The notes: generated by a model not told the origin, from the letters alone. A stretch of DNA of 64,000 nt from Cellulophaga sp. 20_2_10 (GCF_023476645.1 NZ_JAMCOJ010000008.1:62001-126000), one strand, 5' to 3'. Shown: positions 52,866-62,622, counted from the stretch's first letter. Translations and numbers: made by a program.

Positions 52866-55112
52866 TTGATTTTAAAAAAAATAAAGAACCCGTATTTAAG
52901 ATATAGTGTCATAGCTCTACTTGGCCTTATTTGTATAGGTATACTATTTATTACCAGCGTATACACTGGACTTTGGGGAAAATTACCAAGTAAAGAGGAG
53001 TTAACATCACTTAAATACCAACAAGCATCAGAAGTATACTCTGCAGATAGTGTTTTAATAGGTAAATACTACTTATTAGATAGGCAACCTATTGCATATG
53101 CAGAATTCCCTAAACACTTAACAGAAGCATTAGTAGCCATTGAAGATGAGCGTTTTTATGACCATAGTGGTATAGACTATAAAAGTATGCTTAGAGTTGC
53201 TTTTAAAAGCATTTTATTACGAGATAAATCTTCTGGTGGCGGTAGTACAATTAGTCAACAACTGGCAAAAAAACTATATCCAAGAACTAAAAGTGGCACA
53301 TTAAACTTGGCCGTTTCTAAAATTAAAGAGATGTTTATTGCTCGCAAGTTAGAAAGCATCTACAATAAGGAAGAGATTCTTTCTTATTATTTAAATCAGG
53401 TTTCTTTTGGCGATAATACTTTTGGTATCGAAAGTGCCTCCTTAAAATTCTTTAACAAACACACTAAAAATTTAAGTATACCAGAAGCTGCTACATTGGT
53501 AGGTATGTTAAAAGCAACCTATGGTTATAACCCAAGAGTTTTTCCTGAAAAAAGTAAAGGCAGAAGAAACCTCGTTATGCAAGCTATGCATACAAATAAC
53601 TACATAGACCAAAAACTAAAAGACAGCCTCATTAAAACACCTTTAGAATTAGACTATAGAGATTTTAATTATAACGATGGTGTTGCTCCTTATTTTAGAG
53701 AAGAAGTTAGAAAACAGCTTTTAAAATGGGTAAAAGATAAGAATGATGCTGGGAGTGATTTAAACATTTATACCTCTGGCTTAAAAATATACACCACACT
53801 AGATTATAAGATGCAAGTTTTAGCAGAAGAAGCTATGCAGGAGCATATGAAAGGTTTACAATCTAGTTTTGAAAAAAGTTATGGCAAAAATGCTCCTTGG
53901 CTAACAAACAAAAGCATTATTAACAAAGCTATAAAACAATCTTTACCGTATAAAAAACTAAAGGAATTAGGTTTAGCAGAAGCGCAAATACTAGATTCTT
54001 TAAACAAAAAAAAGACAATGACATTATCTAACTGGGATAAAGATTCCACTTTACAAGCTAGTACTATAGATAGTATTAAGCACTATAGTAAATTTTTAAA
54101 CATTGGTTCATTGGCTCTAGATCCAGAAAACGGAGAGGTAAAAGTGTGGATTGGTGGTATTGACTTTAAACAATATAAGTACGACCACATATCACAAAGT
54201 AAAAGACAAGTTGGCTCTACTTTTAAACCTATAGTATATACTACAGCTTTAGAACAAGGCATTGGCCCTTGTACATATTTTTCTGCTGAAGAAGTCGAAT
54301 ATAAAAATTTAAAACAATGGAGTCCATCTAATACTGGTTCCAAAGACGAGACCTTTCTTAATTATTCAATGAAAGAAGCTTTAAGTAATTCTGTAAATAC
54401 TGTTGCCGTAAAAGTATTAGAAAAAGCAGGCATACCTAATACCATAGCCCAAGCTAAAAAAATGGGAATTACAGCAGAGCTTCCCAATTTACCTTCTTTA
54501 GCTTTAGGAACAGCAGAGGTAAAAATAAGCGAACTAGCTACAGCCTATACAAGCTACGTAAACAATGGCAAACACAGTACACCAATACTTATTAAACACA
54601 TTACCAATAGTAAAGACTCTATTATGGAATCTTTTAAACCCACTACTTCTAAAGAGCCAGCTTTTTCACCAGAAACTAATATGATTATGATAGAGCTTAT
54701 GAAAGCTACTATAAATACAGGTACTGCAGCCAGAATAAGAAATTCCTATAAGTTAACTAACGATATTGCTGGTAAAACAGGAACAACACAAAATAATAAA
54801 GATGCTTGGTTTGTTGGCGTAACACCTAAACTAGTTAGTGTTACTTGGGTTGGTTTAGATAATCATGAAATAGGCTTTAAAAGTACAGGTCTTGGTCAAG
54901 GTGCTAATGCTGCATTACCCGCTTTTGCATTGTTACTGCAGAAAATGAATAAAAATTCAGATTTTGATTACATCACTAAAGCAAAATTTAAAAAACCTAC
55001 AGATGCAGTTTTACAGTCGTTAGACTGCCAACCTTCTAAAAAAGATGGCTTTTTAAAACGTCTATTTAAAAACCCTAATAAGAAAAAAAGTAAAGATTTC
55101 AAAAGCAATTAA
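52866..55112 (+). CDS. class A penicillin-binding protein (PBP1A-like)
   Basis: This bifunctional peptidoglycan glycosyltransferase/transpeptidase is about 748 aa. It has one membrane helix, the GT51 motifs EDERFYDHSGIDY and GGGSTISQQLAKKLY, and the transpeptidase motifs GSTFKPIVY (Ser-x-x-Lys) and GKTGTTQNNKDAW. The start is uncertain because no ATG precedes the membrane helix; I choose the TTG at 52866 just before it. A TTG at 52773 would add a second hydrophobic stretch and overlap the nuclease promoter. Confidence 0.9.
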   Translation: MILKKIKNPYLRYSVIALLGLICIGILFITSVYTGLWGKLPSKEELTSLKYQQASEVYSADSVLIGKYYLLDRQPIAYAEFPKHLTEALVAIEDERFYDHSGIDYKSMLRVAFKSILLRDKSSGGGSTISQQLAKKLYPRTKSGTLNLAVSKIKEMFIARKLESIYNKEEILSYYLNQVSFGDNTFGIESASLKFFNKHTKNLSIPEAATLVGMLKATYGYNPRVFPEKSKGRRNLVMQAMHTNNYIDQKLKDSLIKTPLELDYRDFNYNDGVAPYFREEVRKQLLKWVKDKNDAGSDLNIYTSGLKIYTTLDYKMQVLAEEAMQEHMKGLQSSFEKSYGKNAPWLTNKSIINKAIKQSLPYKKLKELGLAEAQILDSLNKKKTMTLSNWDKDSTLQASTIDSIKHYSKFLNIGSLALDPENGEVKVWIGGIDFKQYKYDHISQSKRQVGSTFKPIVYTTALEQGIGPCTYFSAEEVEYKNLKQWSPSNTGSKDETFLNYSMKEALSNSVNTVAVKVLEKAGIPNTIAQAKKMGITAELPNLPSLALGTAEVKISELATAYTSYVNNGKHSTPILIKHITNSKDSIMESFKPTTSKEPAFSPETNMIMIELMKATINTGTAARIRNSYKLTNDIAGKTGTTQNNKDAWFVGVTPKLVSVTWVGLDNHEIGFKSTGLGQGANAALPAFALLLQKMNKNSDFDYITKAKFKKPTDAVLQSLDCQPSKKDGFLKRLFKNPNKKKSKDFKSN

Positions 55113-55166
55113 AATAAAATTGATATATTTATGATATCATTTTAATATCATAAAAAACCAAACATC

Positions 55167-56027
55167 ATGTCAAAAGAAAAAACTACCACACCATTAAGCG
55201 GTTATATTGTCTTAATTATATTTATTGCGTTAGCCTTATTAAGTTTCTATATGCTTATTACTAAAGACAGTCCTATTTATGTATTAGGCATTATTTTAGC
55301 CGCAGCTTTATTTCCTGGATTTGTACTAGTAAATCCTAATAGTTCTAAAGTTTTATTACTATTTGGTAAGTATGTAGGTACAATTAAAGAAAATGGTTTC
55401 TACTGGGTTCTGCCTTTTTACTCCAAAAAATCTATTTCTTTAAGAGCTAGTAACTTTGATAGTGAACGATTAAAAGTAAATGATAAACTAGGTAACCCAA
55501 TAATGATTAGTACCATTTTAGTATGGCGAGTTACCGATACTTTTATGGCTGCTTTTGAGGTGGATGATTACAAAAATTTTGTTCGCGTACAGACTGATGC
55601 TGCAGTACGTAAACTTGCTAGTATGTATCCTTATGATAATTTTGCAGACGAAGGGCACACAGAAGATATAACACTTAGATCTAGTGTAAACGAGGTTAGT
55701 GTTGCCTTAGAGAAAGAAGTACAAGAAAGACTTTCTATGGCTGGTATTGAAGTCTTAGAAGCTCGTATTGGTTATTTAGCCTATGCACAAGAAATTGCTA
55801 ATGCAATGCTTAAAAGGCAACAAGCTACAGCTATTGTTGCTGCAAGACATAAAATTGTAGAAGGTGCAGTTAGTATGGTAGAAATGGCCATAGACCAACT
55901 AGGTAAAAAAAACATAGTAGATTTGGACGATGAACGTAAGGCCGCAATGGTAAGCAATTTAATGGTTGTTTTGTGTTCAGATAAAGATGCTTCTCCTATT
56001 GTTAATGCCGGAACTTTAAATCACTAA
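55167..56027 (+). CDS. SPFH/band 7 membrane protein
   Basis: The 286-aa protein has two N-terminal membrane segments (about 10-55) and an SPFH domain (NSSKVLLLFGKYVGTIKENG, VRVQTDAAVRKLASMYPYDN) with a helical C terminus. SPFH proteins form oligomeric membrane scaffolds. It heads an operon with two small genes and a hydrolase; a ribbon-helix-helix gene nearby is a common neighbour of SPFH genes in Bacteroidota. Confidence 0.9.
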   Translation: MSKEKTTTPLSGYIVLIIFIALALLSFYMLITKDSPIYVLGIILAAALFPGFVLVNPNSSKVLLLFGKYVGTIKENGFYWVLPFYSKKSISLRASNFDSERLKVNDKLGNPIMISTILVWRVTDTFMAAFEVDDYKNFVRVQTDAAVRKLASMYPYDNFADEGHTEDITLRSSVNEVSVALEKEVQERLSMAGIEVLEARIGYLAYAQEIANAMLKRQQATAIVAARHKIVEGAVSMVEMAIDQLGKKNIVDLDDERKAAMVSNLMVVLCSDKDASPIVNAGTLNH

Positions 56028-56031
56028 GAAA

Positions 56032-56202
56032 ATGAAAGAATACAAAATTATAAAACAAAAAGCCAAACTAAGAAATTCAGATGGTGATTTTGAAGATGAA
56101 CTAAACTCTCTTGCAAGAGAGGGCTGGATTGTAAAATCTTCTGTTGCTATAAATGGTTCTAGCTACTTTAAAGTAATTTTAGAACGCGATAAAAACAGAT
56201 AA
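56032..56202 (+). CDS. small DUF4177-like protein, 56 aa
   Basis: The sequence MKEYKIIKQKAKLRNSDG.. with DFEDELNSLAREGWIVKSS and SSYFKVILERD has the DUF4177-like pattern LNxLAxEGWxVxS. It starts 4 nt after the SPFH stop and ends 2 nt before the hydrolase ATG. Confidence 0.8.
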   Translation: MKEYKIIKQKAKLRNSDGDFEDELNSLAREGWIVKSSVAINGSSYFKVILERDKNR

Positions 56203-56204
56203 CT

Positions 56205-57143
56205 ATGAAAAATTTTCTACTGCTATGTATGTTACTCCCTACTCTAATTTGGGCTCAAGAAGTAAAAACTGAAGAGTTACATTTAAAAAATGGAGATATT
56301 AGTTTACCTGGCACTTTAACCATACCTGCTGCAAAAAAGAAAACTCCTCTTATCATTTTTATTCAAGGTTCCGGAAATCCAGATCGTAATGGAAACCAAG
56401 CTGGTACTATGATACAAATTGGGTATATAAAAACACTAAGAGATAGCTTAAATGCAAAAGGATTCTCTTTTTATAGTTATGATAAAAGATCTGCTACATT
56501 AAGTAACATTAAGCAATTATCAAAAATTACATTTGCTAGTTTTACAGATGATGCAAATGTTGCTGTAGATAACTTTAAAGGCGATAACCGGTTTAGTAGC
56601 ATCCATTTAATAGGACATAGCCAAGGTTCTTTGGTGGGTATGTTAGCTATTAACAATCGGAAAGACAAGGTAATATCTTCTTTTATTTCTATTGCTGGCG
56701 CAGGTAAAACCATAGATAAAATAATAGTAGAACAGCTAACAAATCAGAATCCAGGTTTAGGTAAAATGGCTAAAGAACAATTTACAGAGCTTATGACAAC
56801 AGATACTATTAAAGAGGTTAATCCGCTTTTAATAAGTGTTTTTCAGCCTGTATATCAAAAATTTATAAAGCAATGGGCAAAAATAGATCCTGCTGCAGAA
56901 ATTAAAAAATTGCACATTCCTGCTTTAATTTTAAATGGTGATTCGGACCTTCAAGTTAGTACAGACGATGCACAATTATTAAAAGATGCATATCCAAAAG
57001 CTACTTTAAAAATTATTCCTAAAATGAATCACGTTTTAAAGGTTGTAAATTCAGTTACTGAAAATCAAGAATCATATACTTCATCAAACTTTAATATCTC
57101 TAAAGAACTTTTAAACGTAATTGAAGATTTTATTAGACACTAA
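56205..57143 (+). CDS. alpha/beta hydrolase, secreted
   Basis: The 312-aa protein has a signal peptide (ending LIWAQ), the nucleophile elbow GHSQGS, an oxyanion region IIFIQGSGNPDRNG, a late Asp in NGDSDLQV and a C-terminal His in MNHVLK. It is probably an esterase. It sits inside the SPFH operon between the two small genes. Confidence 0.9.
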   Translation: MKNFLLLCMLLPTLIWAQEVKTEELHLKNGDISLPGTLTIPAAKKKTPLIIFIQGSGNPDRNGNQAGTMIQIGYIKTLRDSLNAKGFSFYSYDKRSATLSNIKQLSKITFASFTDDANVAVDNFKGDNRFSSIHLIGHSQGSLVGMLAINNRKDKVISSFISIAGAGKTIDKIIVEQLTNQNPGLGKMAKEQFTELMTTDTIKEVNPLLISVFQPVYQKFIKQWAKIDPAAEIKKLHIPALILNGDSDLQVSTDDAQLLKDAYPKATLKIIPKMNHVLKVVNSVTENQESYTSSNFNISKELLNVIEDFIRH

Positions 57144-57146
57144 GAA

Positions 57147-57314
57147 ATGAGTAAAAAAAAGGCATTTGCACTACGGTTAAATGAAGATATGTTAAAGGCG
57201 ATTGAAAAATGGGCTTCTGACGAATTTCGTAGCACCAATGGGCAAATAGAATGGATGTTGATGAAAAGCTTAAAAGAAGCTAAAAGAGAGCCAAAAAAGA
57301 AAGAAGAAGAATAA
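57147..57314 (+). CDS. ribbon-helix-helix (Arc-like) small protein, 55 aa
   Basis: The sequence MSKKKAFALRLNEDMLKAIE.. followed by DEFRSTNGQIEWMLMKSLKEA fits an Arc/MetJ-type DNA-binding fold: a short beta strand, then two helices, with a Lys/Glu-rich tail. It starts 3 nt after the hydrolase stop. Such proteins often accompany SPFH genes in this phylum. Confidence 0.82.
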   Translation: MSKKKAFALRLNEDMLKAIEKWASDEFRSTNGQIEWMLMKSLKEAKREPKKKEEE

Positions 57315-57330
57315 TTTAGTTTGCTATAAA

Positions 57331-58131
57331 ATGACGTATAAAATTTTATGTTCTGATTTAGACGGAACCTTATTAACTACAAAGAATGATGTTTCTGACG
57401 TTACCATATCAGAAATAAATAGGATAAAAAAACACATTAAAGTAATTTTAGTTTCCGCAAGAATGCCAAAATCTATGCGCTATTTACAAGAAAGACTTGG
57501 TATAGAAAATTTACCTATTATTTGTTACAATGGTGCTTTGGTTTTAGACAGTAACAAAGAACTGTTTTCTACTTTTATTGACAGCAAGGAATTACAAACC
57601 ATACACAAAATCGCAGAACAACACTCTGTAAAACTAGGCTTGTATTATATGGATGAGTGGTATGTGCCGGAAGATTCTGAGCGTGTACAAAAAGAAATAC
57701 ACCACACTAAAGCAGAACCCATTTTTGAAGACACACAAACAACCTTAACCAATTGGGAAAAGAGAGGCGTTGGCGCTCATAAAATAATGCTAATGGGCAC
57801 TAAGGAAACTACAGATGCTATTTTTAATGAACTATCTAACTTATTAGCAGATACCCTTCATTTTTACAGGTCTAACGATACACTTATAGAAGTTGCACCT
57901 AAAACCATATCTAAACTATCTGCCATAGAATTACTTTTAAAAGATGAAACTTTAGAAGATGTAATTGCTTTTGGTGACAACTACAACGATATGGAAATGC
58001 TTGCACATGTTGGTTGCGGTGTTGCTGTTGGTAATGGGCGAGATGAGGTTAAAAAAATTGCCAAACACACCACCTTAAAAAACACAGAAAACGGAGTTGC
58101 ACATTTTATTAAGCAAAACATCTTAATTTAA
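57331..58131 (+). CDS. Cof-type HAD-IIB phosphatase
   Basis: The 266-aa protein has HAD motif 1 DLDGTLL (Asp9, Asp11) and motif 4 GDNYNDMEML, with a C2B cap. Such enzymes dephosphorylate sugar phosphates or flavin intermediates. It follows the RHH gene by 16 nt and may be in the same operon. Confidence 0.94.
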   Translation: MTYKILCSDLDGTLLTTKNDVSDVTISEINRIKKHIKVILVSARMPKSMRYLQERLGIENLPIICYNGALVLDSNKELFSTFIDSKELQTIHKIAEQHSVKLGLYYMDEWYVPEDSERVQKEIHHTKAEPIFEDTQTTLTNWEKRGVGAHKIMLMGTKETTDAIFNELSNLLADTLHFYRSNDTLIEVAPKTISKLSAIELLLKDETLEDVIAFGDNYNDMEMLAHVGCGVAVGNGRDEVKKIAKHTTLKNTENGVAHFIKQNILI

Positions 58132-58170
58132 GTATATTTGAGGAAACTCACATTTTAGTATCGCTATTCT

Positions 58171-59472
58171 ATGATAGAACCTTTAATTACAGATGATAAA
58201 GTTGTTTTTGGATTATTAACCCTTTGTCTAGGTTTTGTATTTTACACCTCAGCAAAAGGAACAGGATTTTGGAAAAAATTCTACACTTTTGTTCCTAGTA
58301 TTTTACTTTGTTATTTATTACCAGCAATTTTAACTTCTACTGGTGTTATTGCCGAAATTTGGGAAACTACAGATAAAACTGGAGTTGTTACGGAGCACGA
58401 ATCTAACTTGTATTATATGGCTAGTAGGTATTTGCTACCTGCTGCCTTGGTTTTAATGACGTTAAGCATAGATTTAAAAGCGATAAAGAGTTTAGGATCT
58501 AAAGCATTGGTTATGTTTTTAACCGGTTCTGTTGGTATTATTATTGGCGGACCAATTGCTATACTTATTGTATCTATATTTTCTCCTGAAACAGTTGGCG
58601 GTAACGATTTTGATGCCATCTGGAGAGGATTATCTACTATTGCTGGTAGTTGGATAGGTGGAGGAGCAAACCAAGCTGCTATGCTAGAAATTTTTCAGTA
58701 TAACCCAGAAAAATATGGTGGTATGGTACTTATAGATGTTGTGGTTGCCAATATTTGGATGGCCGTAATTCTATATGGTGTAGGTAAAACTACTAAAATA
58801 GATAAATGGTTAAATGCAGATGCTTCTGCCATAGAAACTTTAAAAGCAAAAGTTACAGCTTTTACAGATAAAATTACGAGAACACCAACAACTCAAGATT
58901 ATATGATGTTGCTTTTCTTTGCTTTTACTGCCGTTGGTTTAGCTCACTTTTTAGGAGAAAATATTAGTACGTATCTTATAGATAATGTTGCTGCTGTAGC
59001 AGATAAAAAAAGCTTTTTATCGTTTCTAGGATCTAGCTTTTTCTGGATGGTAGTTATCGCTACAGTTGTTGGTATATCATTATCTTTTACAAAAGCCAAA
59101 AATTATGAAGGTGCTGGCGCTAGTAAAATAGGCGGTGTCTTTATTTACATATTAGTAGCTACTATTGGTATGAAAATGGACTTACTTAAAGTTTTTGAAA
59201 ATCCTGGTTTAATTGTTATTGGACTTATTTGGATTGCCATACACGCTGGTTTATTAATAGTCGTTGCAAAACTTATAAAGGCTCCTTATTTCTTTTTAGC
59301 CGTAGGTAGCCAAGCTAATGTTGGTGGTGCTGCTTCTGCGCCTATTGTAGCAGCCGAGTTTCACCCTTCTTTAACATCTGTAGGGGTGTTATTAGCCGTT
59401 TTTGGTTATGTAGTAGGCACAGGAGGTGCATTACTATGTGCATACCTTATGGAAGTTGCCTCTGGTTTGTAA
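58171..59472 (+). CDS. DUF819 family membrane protein
   Basis: The 433-aa protein has about 11 membrane segments, with internal repeats such as GSWIGGGANQAAM and a later SQANVGGAASAPIVA. This is the DUF819 (YjcL-like) family, a transporter-like group of unknown substrate. Confidence 0.88.
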   Translation: MIEPLITDDKVVFGLLTLCLGFVFYTSAKGTGFWKKFYTFVPSILLCYLLPAILTSTGVIAEIWETTDKTGVVTEHESNLYYMASRYLLPAALVLMTLSIDLKAIKSLGSKALVMFLTGSVGIIIGGPIAILIVSIFSPETVGGNDFDAIWRGLSTIAGSWIGGGANQAAMLEIFQYNPEKYGGMVLIDVVVANIWMAVILYGVGKTTKIDKWLNADASAIETLKAKVTAFTDKITRTPTTQDYMMLLFFAFTAVGLAHFLGENISTYLIDNVAAVADKKSFLSFLGSSFFWMVVIATVVGISLSFTKAKNYEGAGASKIGGVFIYILVATIGMKMDLLKVFENPGLIVIGLIWIAIHAGLLIVVAKLIKAPYFFLAVGSQANVGGAASAPIVAAEFHPSLTSVGVLLAVFGYVVGTGGALLCAYLMEVASGL

Positions 59473-59557
59473 TTAAAAAGTTATACACAAAATAAAAAGC
59501 TTTAACGATTCTTTAAGAAAAATTAATGATATTTGTCGCACTTAAAAAAATACAAAA

Positions 59558-60268
59558 ATGAATAGATTTTTTCTTTTATTTCTTCTTGGCTTAAGCATTA
59601 TTGCTTGTAACTCTACAACAGAAAACACTATGGTTGTTTCTGGTAATGTAAAAGGCTTAAAGAAAGGAACACTATACCTACAAAAGGTAAACGATACTGT
59701 TTTAGTTACAGTTGATTCTTTAAAAATTGATGGCGATGGTCATTTTAACCTTTCTACAGAATTAGAAAGCCCAGAGATATTTTATTTATACTTAGACAAG
59801 TCTGATAATTCTGAGTTTAACGATAGAATTACATTTTTTGGGGTGCCAGGAAATATTACTATAAACACAGCTTGGAATACATTTGCGCTAAATGCAAAAA
59901 TTAATGGTTCTAATGCACAAACAAAGCTTGAAGAATTTAGAAAAAATTCATCTAGATTTAACGCAGAAGCTTTAAGAATAGCACAAACTGCACAATTACC
60001 AGGAATACAAGGGAACGAGCAAGCTATTGACTCTTTAAATAAACTATTATCTAAAAATAATTTACGCAGCTATTTATACGCATTAAATTATTCTTTGAAC
60101 CATAAAGAATCTTACGTAGCCCCTTATTTAGCATTAACAGAAGTACCAGATGTTAACGTAAAATATTTAGACTCTATATACAATTCTTTACCAGATAGTA
60201 TATCTACTTCTAAATACGGAAAAGAACTAAAATTACATATTAGCAAAGTAAAAGCTGCTAACAAATAG
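59558..60268 (+). CDS. DUF4369 lipoprotein without thioredoxin domain
   Basis: The 236-aa protein has a lipoprotein signal (Cys17, LSIIAC) and the N-terminal DUF4369 domain (VSGNVKGLKKGTLYLQKVND) usually fused to a thioredoxin/AhpC domain. Here the thioredoxin half is absent, so it may act by itself or with a separate partner. It is followed by a terminator. Confidence 0.85.
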   Translation: MNRFFLLFLLGLSIIACNSTTENTMVVSGNVKGLKKGTLYLQKVNDTVLVTVDSLKIDGDGHFNLSTELESPEIFYLYLDKSDNSEFNDRITFFGVPGNITINTAWNTFALNAKINGSNAQTKLEEFRKNSSRFNAEALRIAQTAQLPGIQGNEQAIDSLNKLLSKNNLRSYLYALNYSLNHKESYVAPYLALTEVPDVNVKYLDSIYNSLPDSISTSKYGKELKLHISKVKAANK

Positions 60269-60272
60269 ACAT

Positions 60273-60305
60273 AAAAAAACATCCACCAATGGTGGATGTT
60301 TTTAT
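60273..60305 (+). terminator. hairpin terminator after the DUF4369 gene
   Basis: The stem AAACATCCACCA/TGGTGGATGTTT with a 2-nt loop region and T run. Confidence 0.87.
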
Positions 60306-60324
60306 TTTGTATAAATAGTAAAAA

Positions 60325-60594
60325 TTAACCTAATTTGTTAACGTCTGCTATTAATTCTGTAGCTTTAGTTTCTAATTCTTTACGAACAGCTGCTAAGTGC
60401 TTACTTCTACTTTCTACATCTTTTTTATTCACCTTCGCGATTAAATCATCAAAAGTAACAATTGCAGAATCTATAATTTTAGAACCTTCGTTAGAATCTT
60501 TTGATTTAGAAGTTGCTTCCCAAAAGTATACTGCTTCAATAATATCTCCTAAAACAAAATTGATATCCTTTTTTAAATCTTTTATGCTTGCCAT
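60325..60594 (-). CDS. unknown small helical protein, 89 aa
   Basis: The sequence MASIKDLKKDINFVLGDIIE.. is almost all helical, with Lys, Glu and Asp, and no membrane segment. I do not recognise it. I start at the ATG at 60594; an upstream in-frame TTG at 60615 falls within a TATTTTTG -7 box. Confidence 0.78.
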   Translation of the reverse strand: MASIKDLKKDINFVLGDIIEAVYFWEATSKSKDSNEGSKIIDSAIVTFDDLIAKVNKKDVESRSKHLAAVRKELETKATELIADVNKLG

Positions 60595-60612
60595 CTGTAT
60601 TATTTTTTTTTG

Positions 60613-60620
60613 CAAAAATA
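60613..60620 (-). promoter_or_regulatory. -7 box candidate for the 89-aa gene
   Basis: The minus strand reads TATTTTTG, 18 nt before the ATG at 60594. Confidence 0.5.
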
Positions 60621-60682
60621 CATATTTAACTCATACAAAGAGGTTTCTTACCTCTAATATATTACTTAAAGCCTGTAAATAG

Positions 60683-61645
60683 TTATATAGTTACCTCTAA
60701 TAGCTTTGCGCCATTAGACGCTATACTTACCGTTTTAGATAAAGCAGGAACAAGAATGGTTTCTCCTTTTACAATACTTGCTTCTCCAAACTCATTTTTT
60801 ATAGTAGCAGAACCTCCAACGCACATATAAATAGTAAAAGAATCTCTACTACTAATATCTTGTTGTAAATTTTGTGTAAGTTCTATAAAATTTGTTTTAA
60901 AATAAGGACAATCTACCATTGTATTTACGGTATTATCTTGTGTCTTATAATCTACTACAAAATCGTCTTTCTTAGTATAATCTATAGCATCCAAGGCTTG
61001 CTCTGTGTGTAATTCTCTTAAGTTTCCGTTTTTATCTTTACGATTAAAATCAAAAACTCTATACGTAACATCAGATGTTTGCTGAATTTCCGCTAATAAA
61101 ACACCTGCGCCAATTGCGTGTATTTTACCCGTATTTATAAAAAAAGTATCGCCTTCTTTTACCTTTTCATAGTTTAATAAATCTAATAAGGTATCGTTTT
61201 CTATACTAGCTGCATATTCTTCTTTTGCTACATCCTTATTAAAACCTACAATAAGTTCTGCATCTTGGTCAGCATCCATAACATACCACATCTCTGTTTT
61301 ACCAAAAGAGTTATGTCTTTTTTTAGCAAGCTCATCATTAGGGTGCAGTTGTATAGATAGGTCTTGTTTGGCATCTATAAATTTAATTAGAATAGGAAAT
61401 TCTTTTCCAAAACGCTCTGCAACACTTTTACCTAAAAGGTCGTTTGTCTGCGTATTAATTAAATCTTGTAAAGATGTACCAGCTAAATCACCATTATACA
61501 CAACAGAAACATCTCCTTTTACAGTAGACAATTCCCAGCTTTCTCCTGTAATATCTGTTTCTATTGGTTTGTGTAAAACATCTCTTAACTTAGTGCCTCC
61601 CCAAAGTCTTTCTTTTAAAATAGGATTAAATTTTAACGGATACAT
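60683..61645 (-). CDS. manA: mannose-6-phosphate isomerase, class I
   Basis: The 320-aa cupin enzyme interconverts mannose 6-phosphate and fructose 6-phosphate. Zinc site motifs are QLHPNDELAKK and TEMWYVMDAD, and the later TGKIHAIGAGVLLAE. It follows queD by 30 nt in an idi-queD-manA order. Confidence 0.93.
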   Translation of the reverse strand: MYPLKFNPILKERLWGGTKLRDVLHKPIETDITGESWELSTVKGDVSVVYNGDLAGTSLQDLINTQTNDLLGKSVAERFGKEFPILIKFIDAKQDLSIQLHPNDELAKKRHNSFGKTEMWYVMDADQDAELIVGFNKDVAKEEYAASIENDTLLDLLNYEKVKEGDTFFINTGKIHAIGAGVLLAEIQQTSDVTYRVFDFNRKDKNGNLRELHTEQALDAIDYTKKDDFVVDYKTQDNTVNTMVDCPYFKTNFIELTQNLQQDISSRDSFTIYMCVGGSATIKNEFGEASIVKGETILVPALSKTVSIASNGAKLLEVTI

Positions 61646-61675
61646 ATGTGTTGTTTTAATTTGATATTTTTAGTG

Positions 61676-62086
61676 TTATTCGCCCGAGTACGTTACATAA
61701 TTACGTGGTGTCTCGTACAATACAATTTCTAATTCTTTTGAAGCATCAATTTCTGATCTTAATTTATTCCATATAACAACAGCAATATTCTCTGCCGTAG
61801 GATTAAGTTCTTTAAATTCTGGCACTTCTACATTTAAGTTTTTATGATCTAAAGCATTCTCTATTTTTTCTTTAATAAGATCTTTTAAAACTTTCATATC
61901 CATAACAAAACCAGTTTCTGGATCTATTTCTCCGGCTACACTAACTATAAGTTCATAATTATGTCCATGGTAATTTGGATTGCTACACAATCCAAAAACA
62001 GCTTTATTTTTTTCTGTATCCCAGCTCTTATTATGCAATCTATGAGCTGCATTAAAATGTGCTTTTCTACTTACTTTAACCTTCAT
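61676..62086 (-). CDS. queD: 6-carboxytetrahydropterin synthase
   Basis: This enzyme makes 6-carboxytetrahydropterin, the second step to preQ0 and queuosine. The 136-aa protein has zinc His15, His40 and His42 (AHRLHN, YHGHNY) and catalytic Cys34 (GLCSNPN). I start at the ATG at 62086, 1 nt after idi ends; an earlier in-frame start would add 35 residues of another frame's sequence. The tgt gene of the same pathway is at the far left. Confidence 0.94.
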   Translation of the reverse strand: MKVKVSRKAHFNAAHRLHNKSWDTEKNKAVFGLCSNPNYHGHNYELIVSVAGEIDPETGFVMDMKVLKDLIKEKIENALDHKNLNVEVPEFKELNPTAENIAVVIWNKLRSEIDASKELEIVLYETPRNYVTYSGE

Positions 62087-62087
62087 A

Positions 62088-62615
62088 CTAGTATTGGTTT
62101 TGTAGTGTATAGTTATGAAAACGGTCAAAAATAATTTTAAACCATTCTGTATAATTCTGTGGATTCTCTGTAATGTCTGCTTTAATATCATCTAAAGCTA
62201 CCCATTTCCAGTTTTCTACTTCTTCTTTGTTTATGGCCGGCAAGTCGTTATACTTACCAATCATTACATGATCTAGTTCATGTTCTGTTAAGCCGTTATC
62301 AAAAGGAGCTTTATATATAAAAGAAAACAACTCTGTAAGCTCTGTTACAAAACCCATTTCTTCTTGTAATCTTCTTTTGCCAGCTTGTATATTAGATTCG
62401 CCTACTCGTTGGTGACTACAGCAGGTGTTTGTCCACAATAAAGGCGAATGATATTTACCTGCAGCACGTTGTTGCAACATTGTCTCTCCTTTATCATTCA
62501 TTACAAAAACAGAAAATGCTCTATGTAAAAGCGCTTTTTCATGTGCTTCCATCTTTGCCATTGTACCAATTTGGAGGTCCTGCTCGTTAACTAATATTAC
62601 CTGTTCTTCAATCAT
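62088..62615 (-). CDS. idi: isopentenyl-diphosphate delta-isomerase, type I
   Basis: This Nudix-fold enzyme interconverts IPP and DMAPP for isoprenoids, including the carotenoids made by the crt operon. The 175-aa protein has TNTCCSHQR with the catalytic Cys66 and metal His68, and EHELDHV with Glu111 and Glu113, and a Nudix-like RRLQEEMGF. A TATTTTTG box lies 8 nt before the ATG, so the message may be leaderless. Confidence 0.95.
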   Translation of the reverse strand: MIEEQVILVNEQDLQIGTMAKMEAHEKALLHRAFSVFVMNDKGETMLQQRAAGKYHSPLLWTNTCCSHQRVGESNIQAGKRRLQEEMGFVTELTELFSFIYKAPFDNGLTEHELDHVMIGKYNDLPAINKEEVENWKWVALDDIKADITENPQNYTEWFKIIFDRFHNYTLQNQY

Positions 62616-62622
62616 AGTCTTA

